Origin: Ceratotherium simum simum | Taxonomy: Eukaryota > Chordata > Mammalia > Perissodactyla > Rhinocerotidae | DNA: 64,000 bases | Assembly: GCF_000283155.1 (NCBI RefSeq) | Contig: NW_004454170.1 | Coordinates: 16,679,183 to 16,743,182 of the forward strand | Direction of reading: 5' to 3' | Shown: positions 10,928-24,690 of the stretch, in pieces | Layout: each line of letters starts with the position of its first letter | Position numbering within the stretch: the stretch's first letter is position 1 | Program-made: the position numbers and the translations under genes | Notes under the pieces: model-generated | Seen by the model: only the letters and a program-made list of their open reading frames with translations | Told to the model about the DNA's origin: nothing | Database searches by the model: none

Positions 10928-13900
10928 ACATCTAACATCTCTTTCAAAATTTTCACTAAACCCTAGGTGATGGCCATTACCATCATATCCACCTTACTAG
11001 TAAGAAATTGTTGAGTTAGTAATAGTTGGAGTTTGAAGGAGCCAATAACTAAAACCCCCTTTCCCCACTCACTTCCTGAGTTCTGAACCCTTTGTCTGAC
11101 TCACGAGTCAGACATAGGATGATGAAAACGTCAACTTTATTACCGATAAAAGCTGACTTAGAAGGCTTGGCTGAAAGGTGCTGCCGAATGGGTCTGCTAA
11201 TAGGTTCTCCTGAACTGTGTTGATCTCTTGGATTGCAGGCTTCCCCTCAGGCCCCACTAAATTTTGCATTGACGAGGGATTGCGGCTCCTTGGGGACAGG
11301 CCACTTTGGAGGAGAACTGGGCATGCCCACTTCCTTTTTCCAAACTCACTGACCAGTGAGTAGGTAAGACTAAAGTGGGGAGAAAATTGAGGAGAGACAC
11401 CACAAGTCTAACTTTAGGGAAGTCCCTTCACATGAAAACAAAGGAATCAGAAGTAAGTATTCTCCACAATGGTCGAGTGGGATTCAAACACATGTCCACA
11501 TGTCAAAACATTTACTATGTCAATGGGCTCATTCTAAATGTTGTGTGCAAATATAGTTTCTGTGCACTGAGTTCAAAATTAAATGGACTAAGGCACACTT
11601 GACTTAAAGGAACCCAGTGGTGAGCTTTTTGTTAATGGGATAACTTTCTATATTCTTTCATTCATTTAAATACTTTCTGTGCACAGGCCCTGAGCCCATG
11701 ACTAGGCAGACGAAGATAAAGGTCATGGTCTCTGTCCTCAGGGAGTTCAAGGACTGACCAGCCACTCTTAAGCTATAGTTCTGGCCTCAACTTTCTTTTT
11801 CAGCATATCTTCCGCTGATGGGTTTTATGCCTCCTATTACCAACAAATAGGATGACTACTCTACTTGTGGCCCCAAACGTGTACCCCATACACTTTCTCA
11901 GCCCTTGCCTTTACTCGTGTTATTCCTTTTGCTTGGAATCCAATTCAATTAAGCAAAATTTTTTGAGCATCTGCTGTGTTAGGACTGTGGGAGGTGGAGC
12001 TACAAAAAGGAATCATATCTGGCTACTGGATATTGCAAAGCTTGGCCTTTAAATGTCTAAGTCCTATTCATCCTTCAAGGTCCACTTCCTCCACAAAGCC
12101 TTCCCAGGTTTCCCGACCAGCTGTAGTCTCTGATAGTTGCCTCTTTGGAGTATTTGAATTGTAGCTTTGAATGGTATCTCTATCTGCTGAGGGGTGATTC
12201 TTCAGCCACACCTACCTCAGGGAGTATAACAGAAACCCCCCATAATTCCATGACTCATCTCCATAGCAGAGGCCCTGAAAAGCTGGTCTTTCATTCCCTC
12301 ACCCCCAAATTTTGCTGCCTAGCATACAATGGGCAAGAGAGGACATAGTCAATGGATGGCAAAGGCTACTACTTACTGGCCTGTCCCTGTTTCTCATGTG
12401 GCCACCTCCTCCAGCTCACCTTTGCCTTGGTGGCTTCTGCCACTCCTTCTTCACCTTCCTGCTGCCACAGCTATTGGTTCTCTTCGCCTTCCCCTCTCAC
12501 ATCCTCCCCTGCAGCCTTTGCACTCCTTGCTTGAATGAGCCCAGCCACAGATGCCCTCGCCTTCCCCCACAGCCCGGAACATCAGCCTTTCATCCCTTCC
12601 CACAGTCTAAGTCTGTCCCAGGAAGCCAGAGCTGCTCTGTCCTGGGCGCGGAGCCAGATTACATCTCAATGCAACCCTAGGGACTCCTTTGGGTTTTTCC
12701 AGGTTTAAATTTATCAAATGCCTCACCAGACCAGGGAATATGATCAGATCTTTTTTTCCTGCTTCCTGTACAGGAGCTAGGAGTGGGGAGGCCCCCTCTA
12801 CTGCTGAAGAAATTGTGGTTTACAACATAAATTCAACTGAAACCAGCATTAATAAAAGGGGGTTTTGCCAGAGTACTGGGGAATCCCATGGCATCCCATT
12901 TGGATCAGAAACAGTGAGCAGAGCCCTAAGGAACCCGGAAGCCCTATCTGTCCTCCCCTCTCAGCTTCTCTCTGTGCACCTGCTGCAACCTTTTCTCTTA
13001 TTGTAGACTCTTTTTCTCTGTTTCCCAGTTCACATGGCAAAAAATCGTCAATAGCTCCCATGTTTACATATGAGTCCTAACACAATGACATTGAGAGCGA
13101 GACCATTCTATCTCTCAGTCCTGGGTCCAAAATTCCCAGGTAAGAGACAACTGGTCCAGCTTGATTTGGATGTGCTTCCTCGGGTCAAGGAGGCGATGAG
13201 GCAGAACGCAGCAGCTTCTGCTGCAACTGTGTGGAGCGCAGGAGGGGAAGGGGAAATTCCTAAAGAAAGAGATACTGGGCCATGATCTGGAAGGTGTCTC
13301 CCAGACCCTCCCTCCCAGCCACTGTCTAGGAGACTAGTTCCCCCATTCTACATCCAGCTACCTGGACACTATTGCTGGTAATATGCTTATTTGTGACTGT
13401 GTCTTCTCCCCCACTCCCTACTCCCTCCTTAAGCTCCTGGAGGGCCAGGACAGGCTTAGAGTTCTTTGTACCACACCCCCCCGACCGCCCCACTACTCCC
13501 GTGCCTGAATTCAGCAGAGTTGTCTGGTGGCTGTTGAGAGCATATGATACTTATATGTACCAAGAATTGTTCTGAGCCCTTTACTCATTAACTCATTTAA
13601 TCCTTGAAGTAACCCTGTGAGGTAGGAACATTTGAGGAACTGAGGAGGGTAAGTAACTTGTCCAAAATGACACAGCTAGTAGGTGGCTGAGCCAAGATTC
13701 AGACCCAGGCAGTGTGATGCTCAGGTTTGGGCTCCTAACCAGCAGAACCTATCACCTCTCTAGGAGTATTGCTGAGTTTCTATCTTGCTTCTCAGATTTT
13801 TTCATGTGAGTCACATCTGTACATGCACACTGACAGCAATGTCCCTGGATAAGAAAGAGTAGAAGTCAGGAACTTCTTGGCCCTCCTTCCTTAGGTGGAA

Positions 13901-13989
13901 TTGGCTACTCTCTTTTATGCCCACACCTTACCTGTCTACAGGTAGCACCTGTAACTCTTTCCTGTACTGATCTGTTTATGTGTCTGCTT
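10928..13989. other. Intergenic, no gene recognised
   Basis: The sequence is mixed. The longest open frame (12312-12680) is Pro/Ser/Leu-rich from pyrimidine-rich DNA and shows no domain. A MIR-like stretch lies at about 13550-13745 (TTAACTCATTTAATCCTTGAAGTAACCC, AATGACACAGCTAGTAGGTGGC). Confidence 0.5.
12040..12165 (-). mobile_element. L2-like remnant, antisense
   Basis: CATCCTTCAAGGTCCACTTCC and CACAAAGCCTTCCCAGGTTTCC are the reverse complement of the usual L2 3' region. Short and diverged. Confidence 0.5.
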
Positions 13990-15910
13990 CACACACGTGA
14001 CCAGTGAGGTTTGTTTTTAGTATTTTCTTAACATACTTTTATTTTAAGTAAAAGTATTGCTGGGCAATTTGTTTTAAGATATATGTAGAAAAAATAATAA
14101 AAATTAGCTATCTCTTATTCACCTCCCCTCTGCCCTATCTCCCTTTCCACAGAGAAAACCACTCTCGACTCTAAGTTATTCATCTAGTATTTTCCCTATA
14201 TTTCTAATTCAGAGTGTGCTGCTTGCTCTGGATTTGTCAGTTTTAGACATTAGTTATACACTTCCTATTATGTAATGAGGATTTTAAACTCATGTACATT
14301 TCCCTCTTCTCTTCTTCTAGCCCAGTTAACCAGTTTCTGGTTAACAATGCTTTGTTGTCATGATTGTATAAGTATTGTTCACTATTAAGTCAATTAATGT
14401 ATTTTAATTACATATCCATTCCTGCAGAATTTTTTTTTCCTGGGGTTAATAATTGCCTCTAATTTTCATTTGTTTAGTTTTCTGTCAACACCTGACTAAG
14501 TCCTCCTACATGCTCCCACAGCTCTGTAAAACACTGCTCAACATTTCTACATTGTCAAGTCTGTCGGATATCACCCCATCCCTCCCAGACATCTCTCCTG
14601 GAGTCAGGTGACCCCCTTATTAGAGATCAGCTGCTCTCTCAGGCTGCTGTCTAGATGTTGGAGCCCTTTCCTTTGCTGACTTCCTGAGAATTCGTTTCAC
14701 CTCTCTCGTCTCCTCATGCCTATCTCCCACCCCATTCTCTTTCTTGCTTTTATTTCAATGGAGCATATTTTCTAGTAGTAGCTTTCTAAGAAAGGATGCA
14801 TGGGAGATTTTTTTTTTTGAGACTTTTCTGACTGAAAATCTCACTCTCTGCTCACTGTTGATTTGGGTGGCATAGAATGCCAGGTTGAAAATAATTTTCA
14901 CTTAGAACTTTGGAGGTGTGACAGTTGTCTTCTGTTTTCAATGCTGCTATTGAGAAGACTGACGTGATTCTGATTCCCCCTCACCCTGGTCTCTAAATTT
15001 TTAGGATCTCCTTTTAGTTCCAGGGTTCTAAATTTACAATGATGTGGGGCTTTTTACGTTCAGTGTGAGCACTTGATAGGCCTTGTCAATTTGGAGACTG
15101 TTTCACTTTGGGGATGGTTTGCTTATTTTATTTCTTTGATAATTTCTTCTCCATTGTTGTTTTCTCTGTTTGATTTTTTTTTTTTTTCTGGCATTCCTGT
15201 TAGACAGGAATGAGACTCCTGGCTTTATCCTCTAATTTTCTTATTCATTTTTTCCTATTGTCCTTTTCTTTATCTTTTTATTTTCTACTTTCTGGGAGAT
15301 TTCCTCAACCTTGTCTTTGAACACTTCTGGTTTTTGTTTTGGCTACCATATTTTTAATTTCTAGGAGCTTGTACTTTTTCTCTGATTATTCCTTAGAAGA
15401 CAAAATTCTGTTTTTGTTTCATGGATGCAATATTTTCTCCTACTTCTCTGAGGATATTAATGACGGGTTTTGTTTTAGTTTGTTTACTTTTTATTCTGTT
15501 CCCTGCATTGTTTCTGTTTCTCCTGGTTTCCTTTTTATTCTTTGTTTTAGTCTCTTTCTTTTGTGTTTGAGGCTTCGCTCTAAGGTCTGGTGATCCTTGG
15601 TCATTCACTCATATTTGAGAGTGAGGCACTAAGAAGGTGACTGGAAGTTCTGTGTGCGTGAGCAGCACTTTTAGAGCAACTGACTGTTTTTTTCCACGGG
15701 GAACCCCAAACATCAGCATCTGTAAGTCTCCTCTCTGGAGCAGTTTGATTTCTCCATTGGAAAGAGATTCCCCTAGAGCTGGGGGAGGGAGGAATAAACA
15801 GCTTCTGGATTATCACAGCAGAGGAGGCCTGGGACCTGTTTTCCAGGGGTGTCCCCAGGGCGGGCAGCAAGATCCTAGACAGGAATGGCTGGGAGGGTAA
15901 GGGGTCCATA
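13990..15910. mobile_element. Long T-rich ancient interspersed repeat, family unknown
   Basis: About 1.9 kb of T-rich sequence. Segments such as TTTCTGGGAGATTTCCTCAAC (15289), GTTTCATGGATGCAATATTTTC (15416) and GTCTGGTGATCCTTGGTCATTC (15584) I recognise as parts of a mammalian repeat seen in many loci. I cannot name the family. No exon-like signal was found. Confidence 0.45.
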
Positions 15911-18344
15911 GACAGTACTGCAAAAGGTTCCTCTTCAGCGAGAGAAGTAACAAAGCATCAGAGAGCTGGTGGACCTGATTGTAGATAAGGATGTGACTGT
16001 CTTAGCAGAAACCTGAGAGGACAGAGAACCAAAGACCAGAGGGCCACTCACTCCCATTATTTGATGCCTTGGCATTGTATAAAGCCTCGTAACCCTGGTA
16101 CCATTTCACAGAGAGGTGGCCTGGGAAGGCCTGGTTTCTTGTTTTGCTTTTTGCCTCTCTAGCAGTCTGTGGAATGAGTGTTCAAATTGAGAAATTAGGT
16201 GAAGCTATAGGAAATAAAGAAAACAGTAGTTCATGGACTGGGATTCATACCCAGTATATGTATATTTGCATATAAACTAATGCCAAGTGTACCAAATAAT
16301 GATGACATAAAGTAAACTCCTAGGCCCCAAAGGCAGGAGTTCTGGCAAGGCTTCTGAAGGCTCCTTGGCTGCCCTCAGCCCCTACATTGTAAGTCTAGCT
16401 TGCATCCATCATTGGAGGAGTCTGAAGGATGATTCTACCCTGCATCATCCCACTCACCCACCATCAAGGAGTCACCAGCCCTCCAATGGGGAGTCAAATA
16501 GATGCAGCTGAAACTGCTGACAGTTCTGGAGAGAATTTCAGTCCTTCAGCTTAGGAATCACACGTGTGTGTGCACACATGTACAATGCATGCACACATGA
16601 ACTGGGTTCCCAGCTCAAGTAATCAGGGGAGAGACGAGGGAACCAAGCTCATTTCCAGCCCGACTCTTGCCCAGGGGTCTCCAGGCAAAGCCTCAGAGCC
16701 TCTGGAGATGTAATCACAGTGCCAAACAGGTGTCTGGGGCAGCTAGAGGCATGCCCTGCTTCTTATAGTCTGGTAGTCCCAGAAAGGCAGGGTGGAGAAG
16801 AGAGACGCTGTCAGGGCACCAAGGCACACAGGAGGATGGCAGCAGGGACTGGACTCCCCCTGCGCACCGGTGAGAAGCAATCTTCCCCTCCCCTCCTCCA
16901 TCTCCCTGAGAGCCCTGTTGCTGGGGCAATGTGTCACCATATTTTCAGCAGTTCTGCTAAGCTGTATCTCAGAGAAGCAAATGACAAATCTCCAGAGGTT
17001 TGCGTGTTTGATTCACACCTAACACGGCAGCTGTCTGCTGCCAGGGAAAACACTGCTGTGCAGATTCCAGCAGCAGCCAGAGACTGAGTCCTCAATCTCA
17101 CAGCCATTTCGCTTGTCTTGTTGTTTGGGCCTTGGGGGAAAGTGTAAATGATGCAATGCCAACCTGCCTTGCTAGGCATGACTCAGGCACCAGCACTTTG
17201 GGAGAATAGAAGCCCGGCCCTGGGGAGGGCACTTCGCAAGCAGTGGCAGCAATCTCTTCATCATGCCTATAGGTGAGTCGCTGCTCTCTTAACAGATGCA
17301 CGCAGATTGCATTCTCATAATACTTTGTGCTTATCTCAAAGGGCTATAACCAGAGAGCTTCATTAAAATCTCATGACAGCCTCATGAAATATACAAGAGA
17401 CTCTATGCTCTGTATTTCAAAGAGAGAAACTGAGTCCTGGATGGCTGGCTGGGTGCCCCATGGTAAACCAGTAACAGAAAAGCCCAGTAATCCATATTCA
17501 TTCTCACTGCCTCTCTCTTTTTCTCTCTCCATTCTCTTTGACCAAATTACCCATTTTAAAATACTGATTTATTACTAGACTCTACTAGATTAAGTATAGA
17601 CATGCAATCTGATGAATAAAAACCAAGAAGAAAAAATCCAATTCACAATATGAATGTCTTTGGGGATGATCTTTCTTATCAAAAGGAACTTTTTCACTTT
17701 ATCAGATGATTCCTCTTGGGTTTCTACTAATGGTGAGCTTTCCTGCTACATCTAAATACTGGTGTATGCATCTTTGCTTGCGCAGAGAAGTAGGGAAAGG
17801 GGAGGGCGGATGAAACTTGCAGCTGAAGTACCCTGGTATCAATGAGCGTTGAAGAGCAGTTGGAGATTAACAATGATTTCTGAAAAGATGGTGTAAGCCA
17901 ATGAGTATTTAGAATTGGTTCACAAAGATGCAACTCACACGCAGCTTTGGGAACCATATGTGTTTTGTGAAAGTGAGCCCTGCCAATAGCAGTGTAAACC
18001 CAGCAGTACAGAACCCCAGGAGGGCTTTATGGGGGCCTGGTGGTCTAAGCCTCAGTGGGGTGGAGGGGTCTGCCTTGACAAAGAAGGAACCAGAGAACCC
18101 TGCCAAATGGCCTCATAGAGTTCAGCTATCCGGAGGCTGGGACAGCTGCTGTCCCAGGGTATCAATAGGGGCCGTAGGTGATTGGCAGGTAAAGGGCTGT
18201 AGAGCCTCTGGTCCTAAATTCAAATAGTATTTACTGTCCCCCCAACCCCCACCATGTACATATCACAGCCAGGAGTCGGGGGCGAGGATCACTTCCGCGC
18301 AGAAAATTTGCCTGAATTTCAAGCCCCTTGGGAGCCAGCCTGTG

Positions 18345-18540
18345 CTCCAAAGAACATAACAGTCTTGCGTTCAAATTTGAGCTTGGCCGCTTCCTAGCTC
18401 AGAGAGCCTGGACAAGATTCTGCATCTGAAAATGGAGAGAGTAACTAACTACCTTTCAAGGAGGTAGTAAGCCTTAGAGATGCTGTCTGTGAAAGATTTG
18501 CATATAATAGGTACTCAAAATTAGTAGCTATTATTTTTAT
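18345..18540 (+). mobile_element. MIR SINE
   Basis: GCGTTCAAATTTGAGCTTGGC, CTGAAAATGGAGAGAGTAAC and AATAGGTACTCAAAATTAGTAGC match diverged MIR. Confidence 0.65.
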
Positions 18541-19349
18541 TGGAAGAAGGGCTGAAACCCCATCGAGGGAAAGTGGCTGTGTCAGCCAAATCGGGTTGGG
18601 GGGGGCGGGACTTAAATAAAGAGTGAATGGATAGTCAGTCCCCCCTCACCCTCCCCGCCCTGCCCTAAGCTCAGGTCTGCATATTCTGCGGCACCGGGAC
18701 CAGTGCCAGAAGCTGCCTGTCTGCCCGTCACAGCTTGGAACTTTGCATCAGAAGCAGCAGAGCACCAATCAGTTACACCCCTCTGGGACTTTGAGTCAGG
18801 AGCTGGCGATGCAAAGAAATGGGGTGGTGGAGAATCCACGTTGTGGTTAGTGGTGGCGGCTGCATCCGGTTTCCAGGGCGGCGGAGCCAGCAGGCGTGCC
18901 TGGGGAGTTCCAGCGTTGGTTGTGCCGCAAGCTGGGGCGTCTAGCCTTCAGCCCTGGCACCTGTTGGGTTCTTACCAGAGTGGTTTTGCAGAGGAATTTT
19001 TGGCTGCCGAGCCTCCCTTTGTTCTTGTCTGTGTTCTGAGACTTCCTGAAAATTCTGTGGGCTACCCCAAACTCCCTGCAACAATTTTTTCTTCTCTAAG
19101 TCAGACAAAGTCCGTTTCTGACCTTAGCAATAAGAACTTGACTAGGAGACCTTACCAAATCACCTTACTTAGAGTAGTTCCCGCTTTTGCTGTCTCTTTC
19201 CTTTATTGTGTTAATCACTGTTGGCAATTATTTTACCAATTTGATCCTCGTTCATTATCTGTCTTCCCTCCTCGAATGTCAGCTGCCTGAGGGGCCTCAT
19301 CTGCCATCCTCATCACGGCCCCTCCACTGCCAGGCGCCTAGAAGCTGCT

Positions 19350-19560
19350 GGCGTAGTGTAGGGTTACACCCATGGCCCCCGGGGCCAGACTGCAGGGGTT
19401 TGAATCATGGCACTGCCATTATGAGGTTTTGGACCTCCGTGTGTCTCTGCTTCTGCATCAGTAAAGTAGGGATAATGATAGCTCCTATATACAGTTATTG
19501 TGAGAATGAAATGAGTGCATATGTGTGAAGAGTGCCTGGCACATATTGTTTATGAGTGAA
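19350..19560 (+). mobile_element. MIR SINE
   Basis: GGTTTGAATCATGGCACTGCC, CTGCATCAGTAAAGTAGGG, TTATTGTGAGAATGAAATGAG and GAGTGCCTGGCACATATTG follow the MIR consensus. Confidence 0.7.
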
Positions 19561-22559
19561 TGAACTTAGGAAAAATTCAAATGAGGATAACAGTTGCTTT
19601 TCAGGATTTTATGATCTTTGTCCCATCACCTCAACCTTCACATTCCAGAGGGACCCTTTCTCTAGAGTCAGGCTGAAAGTTGACCAGGTTGGAATTTTCT
19701 GTCTGCTGGGTCACAGATCTAAGGGTCCGGTCTTCAAGGTGACTCTCCACTTCAGAGCACTTTATGCTGCTCACGTTTAGTTAGACAGACGTCCTAAACC
19801 TAAGCGCTCAGAGCCTGGGAAGTCAAGCTTCTTTGAAACCACTGAGTCATGGAGCCCCCTCCGCCCCCTTCCCCCAAGGCCTCTCACTGTCTTTCCCAGC
19901 CTGCTGGGGCCAATGAGACTGCCACTGCTTCCAGAAAGAGCCGCTCCTTCAGGGAGCCCCAGGCCTTGCAGGATACAGGAACATCAGGGCTCGGCATCTC
20001 ACCCGGATGGAGCTGGGGCCAGGCAGCCAGCCCAAACACTGCATTCCTGGATGACTGCGTACCTCTGGAATCAATGTGTTACTTTTTCCATGGCCTCGGC
20101 TCTTCCGGCGCAGGGAACTGGGTGCCACGTGAGCCAATCGTTTCTGTGTGTATGCTGCATAAGTCGACTGATGGTGCAACCGAGCCTGGGGCTGTGAGTC
20201 CAGGCAGACATTTGCTGCTCTATTTTAAGATTCTCGGTTCCATTTCCCAGCAGTTGTCACTTGGTCAGAGGAAAGGGAAAGCGGGGGTGGGAGAAAATGA
20301 GGCCTAAACCACAGGTGCTCATTACTTCCAGCTGGGTGGAAATTCCCATCCTTTGTCTAAGCGAAGCACCGCCCCCAGCCCCAAAACTGAGTGACTCAGA
20401 ATTCTTCACTGGTCGTGGTCAGGGCAAAGTCTTGCTCATTTTAATAACAAAAATGAGGATAGCACCATATTATTTGTATAAATCATAGACTTCTCAGAGC
20501 ACTTTCACATACTTTCCTCCATTTGTTGGGTAGGACAGACATTATTACTCCCTGTTTGCAAGTGAGAAAACTGAGACACAGAGAGGATGGTGATTACCCA
20601 TGGCCACACAGCCGGTTAGTCATAGAATCGGTCACAGAGGCTAGATCTCCTGAGTTTTAACTATGTCTGTCATTCGGTAAATAGCCATTTCTTATATTTC
20701 CTCATCCCACGGTGCGTTTCCTGCACTCATGAGCATCCATGTTATGGAGAATGACGCTGGTGTATGGTAACTCCTGTGACTTCTGGTCCTATGGCTTATT
20801 GCTTCTCAAGTTCAGCCTCACAGGAGAGGACATTCATTCATGCAAATAAAGTTATTAAGGGCCTACCGTGTGCAGCTTCTGTGCTTTTGCAGGTTCACAA
20901 TTTATGGGAGAGAAAGTTGTTAAACACAAAATTACACTAAAATGTAGTGTAGCCCTGTGTTGTTGGCAAACACAGAATATTGTAGGCACACAGAGAAAGG
21001 GGTAACTTACTTTGTTGGGGGCAATGAGGAAACGATAACAGATGAGGTCATTTTTTTCCCCCAACTTTTAATTGTGAAAATTTTCAAGCATATGGAAGAG
21101 TTGAAAGATGATTACAACCACCACCTAGATTCAACCATTGTTAGCATTTGCCATATTATTTTTCTCTCTCTTGATATACAGATAGGTGGCTAGAGACACA
21201 TAGATATATACGCATTTATGTAGGCAGATAGTTGAATCATTTGAAAGTAAGAGAGAGATGCCATGACATTCATTCTTAAACATTTCAGCATGCATCTTCT
21301 AAGAATAAGGACATTTGAAGAGGTGCATTTTGAGTTGGGTCTTGTCAGGTGAATAGGAGTTTGTCAGACAAAAGAGGGATGTCATTCCAGGTAATGGCAA
21401 TGACAATGCATGCAAAAGCAAATGGGTGAACAACATGGAGTGTTTGGGGGAAATGTTGTTGAGTGTGACCAGAGCTGAAGGGGCTGGAGAATGGTAGAAG
21501 AGGAGGTTGGAGCAACTGATTGGAACCAGACGGTAGAGGAACTGAAATGTCCTCGTAAGGAGTTTCAATGTGACCCTGGGGGAGGTGGGAGATACTGGAG
21601 GCTTGGAAAGAGGGAGATGTTCTGATTTTCCTTTATCTGGCACCAGAGTATGTGGGATGGGCGGGATGGAGAAGGGTTAGGAAGTAAGAGGGTGAGGATA
21701 ATGGTCGTGAGGATGGAGGAGGAAGAGTCCAGAGATCAGATTAGAGTAGGTAGGACTTAGAGGCTAACTGGAAATAGGAGGGATGGAAGTGAGGGGTCAT
21801 TGATGGTGAGTGAGACTTCTATCAAAAGCAACCGAATCGATGCTTTACTGCCATTGATTAATGCCATTAATCTAGTCAAATGTGGTGCTGTGTACATGAG
21901 ACTGAATTCATTTTGGACAAGTTCAGTATGTTGACACCTAATATGCGGGTGGAAATCTGGGTCCTGAACTCTAGTAGGGGCCAGAGAGATAGGTTTGGGG
22001 GATCATCAGCATACAGAGAATGGTTGAAGCAACAACAACTTACTCTGGAAGAGGCTATAGCGTGAGAAGAGAGTGGGTCAAGGTCACAACCCTGGGCAGC
22101 ACCTATACTGCATGGACAGATGGAGGAGAAGAGGAGCAGCCGTGAAGGTGGGAGATGAGCCAGAGTGCGGCCAGCCCGCCCGGCAGGTTTGCGATGAGCA
22201 TTAGATGAGCTCATGTGTGAAATTCCAAACTCCGGGCTAGGGCTTGGTAGTTGCTGGATAAGTGAAAGTACCGTTCTCAGAGTGGAGGGACGTTCCAGAT
22301 GAAGAGCGTGGCCCCAGGGTCAAAAGCGGCTGGGGTGACAGGGCTGGCCCTCTATATACTGCGCCTTGGAAGCTGAAAGTCCTTTTCCTGTGTTCCCTCT
22401 GCCCTCTCCCAAGAAGTGAAGATCCGATTGAACTATAAGAGAAGGTAAACCTTCATCTCTCGAATCTTCTTGGAGCTGGGGATGTGAGTGTTTTTGGAAC
22501 CCAGGGCAGGAAAGAACTTTCTGCAACTCTGGAGGGGGTGGGGGGCAGTCAGCAGAGTG

Positions 22560-22800
22560 AGTGGCTAACTGCATGGATGCTGGAGTCGGATGACCCAGTA
22601 TCAAATTACGGCTCTGCCTTCTGTCCCTTCCTCAATTAACCTCTCCACGCCTCAGTTTCCCCATCTGTAAAACAGCAGTAAAAGTGCCTTCTCCAGAGGT
22701 TAGTGTGAGGATTAAATGAGATGAAAACTATAATAACCATAAATGTAGAGCTCAGAAAATGCTCACCTAATGTTAGCAATTATCATTGCTATTATGGCAG
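22560..22800 (+). mobile_element. MIR SINE
   Basis: ATGCTGGAGTCGGATGACCC, CGCCTCAGTTTCCCCATCTG, GTGTGAGGATTAAATGAGAT and GTTAGCAATTATCATTGC cover almost the full MIR length. Confidence 0.8.
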
Positions 22801-24626
22801 CCAGGGGTTCGGGAAGCCTGGGGATTTGGATCTAGAAGGTTCCCCTGTGGCCATACTTGAAACAGCATAGCCAGATGGCTGGTGGAGAGGGAGTGGCTCA
22901 CCCAGGCTCAGTCACACAGCTCCCGGGATGTGTACCCGTGCTCAGATGTGTGGGGCCCATTAGGGAGAGCTCATTTCTTTCTCTGCAAAACACCATGCAC
23001 CCCCTGCTGTGCTCTTCCCTCTGTCCACCTGGCCCTGTTTCTAGGACAGCTGCTGTGTCAGGGGCTGATGGTCTGGGAGCCTGTGAGAGGACCACCTGTT
23101 TCCACTGCTCCCCCCGCATACCCCCAACTCTGCTAGCCCCAGCCTCCAGCTGCTCACACATCAGTCCATGTTTCTCCCTCTGCTCCAGTGTGGTGGGCAC
23201 ATTGTAAGAGGCACGTTTCCTAACAACTTGTTGCTGTACTCACAGCTGGTGTGGTGCTTTGTCAAATCTCCCTTGTTTTCCTACAAAATCACTTTTCCTC
23301 TGTGCCCCTGCATTGGCCCTCCCCAGCCCCACACCCCACTCTCCCTATTAAAATGGGGGTTATGGAAGGTGACTCAAAGCAGGGAGAGAGGACCGCATAG
23401 AGGGCAGGTCCCTAACTCCCAGGAGGTGGCGAAAACCCCTCCTGTATCTCCCAACTAACATCTCTGCACGTGCGTGTGAGGGTCACATGTTGGGGCTGGC
23501 TGTCCCTGCAGTCCTTGTGTCTCATCCGCGGCCTATAGAAGCAGCTAGAAATCCCTAATTAGGGCAGTGTGCAGAAATGGCCTGAAGTAGCAGCCAGGGT
23601 CCAGAGTGAGAGCTGCTCAGAGACAAGAGGCCATGAGTAGCCCAGGGTTTGGACCTGCTAGACAGAACTGGGTTCCACCTTGGCCCCTCCATTTCCTGGG
23701 CGTGTCACTGTGGGTAGATTATGTACCCACTGCTGTCCGGCTCCCCATCTGCAGAGGTGATGTCTGTGAGGCACTGGGCTCAGTGTTGGATTATGGCAGG
23801 CCCAGAAATCGCAGCTTCCCTTCCTCCAACACAGGGTCTCCAGCAGGGCCATGTGTTAGGTGCATGCAGCTGGCTGAACGCTCTTCTTACTACCCAATAC
23901 AGAGCTCAGGTTGGGCCCACAGCTTCTCCCTAGCACACGCCTCTCTGGAATACCTAGGAGAGGAGGGAAGAAAGGCGAGGCATGCTGGGGGCTTTCCTTA
24001 CTGAAGACCTTCAGAGAGGTAGGACGAGGTGACCAGGTTCTGTGTGTGTTGGGTGCCCTGTTTCCAACTTGAGCTGGGCTCTGGAACCACTGATGTCGGC
24101 CAGAGCCTTCCCTGACTTTGCTCAGTTTGCCTGCGCTGGGGGACTCCACAAGCCACAGGGGGAGAAGTGTGTTCAGGGGATGCGTAATAGTTTCACTGCA
24201 TAATCCAGTCTGTCTGTGACCCATTTCCAGGAAGTCATCTGGTTGAAGTTCAGCCAAGAATGTCTGTGATCCCAAGGATCCTGGGGAGGCTGGGTTGACA
24301 ATGACTCTCCAAAGATATTCACCATATCTAGACTGGAACGCATTCCTTCACTCCTTATTCAGAATTTCATGAGTACCTAGACTACCCCAGACCCTGTGCT
24401 AGGCACCAAGATTTGGGGTTCCAGGCCTCCCTGAGGCCATTTTAGACCTGCCCACATGAGCACCCACGTCTCCAAGGCAGCTTTCCAACCGAGGAGAGCA
24501 CACCAACCGTCTCTGGAAGCAGGGGTAGTCTGATGTGCTGAGGTTTCCCAAGAAATGAGGGTGGGTGGGCTGGGACAGAGACTGCAACTCCCAGAAGTTT
24601 CCCTTTGTGAGGGTCTTTCAGTCCCC

Positions 24627-24690
24627 TACACACACACATACACACACACACACACACACACTCTCACACACACACACACACATACACACT
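24627..24690. repeat. (CA)n microsatellite, interrupted
   Basis: About 64 bases of CA dinucleotides with ATA and CTCT interruptions. Likely polymorphic. Reading frames here are low-complexity artefacts. Confidence 0.95.

Larger units (their letters stand above)
15911..24620. other. Intergenic sequence with scattered old repeats
   Basis: No exon recognised. MIR copies are listed separately; another MIR-like piece is at 20485-20650 (CATACTTTCCTCCATTTG, GAAAACTGAGACACAGAGAGG). At 21290-22250 the purine-rich sequence (AACAACATGGAGTGTTTGGGGG, CAACAACTTACTCTGGAAGAGG) looks like an old repeat of unknown family. Open frames of 100-195 codons here are overlapping and lack domains. Confidence 0.45.

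Noticed and set aside
18703..19290. A 195-codon open frame in the RGS8-RGS16 interval
   Set aside because: Low similarity to anything, no splice sites or promoter, and composition changes along it. Likely a chance frame.
24627..24690. CRISPR-like or other structured repeat array
   Set aside because: A plain dinucleotide microsatellite in a mammalian genome.
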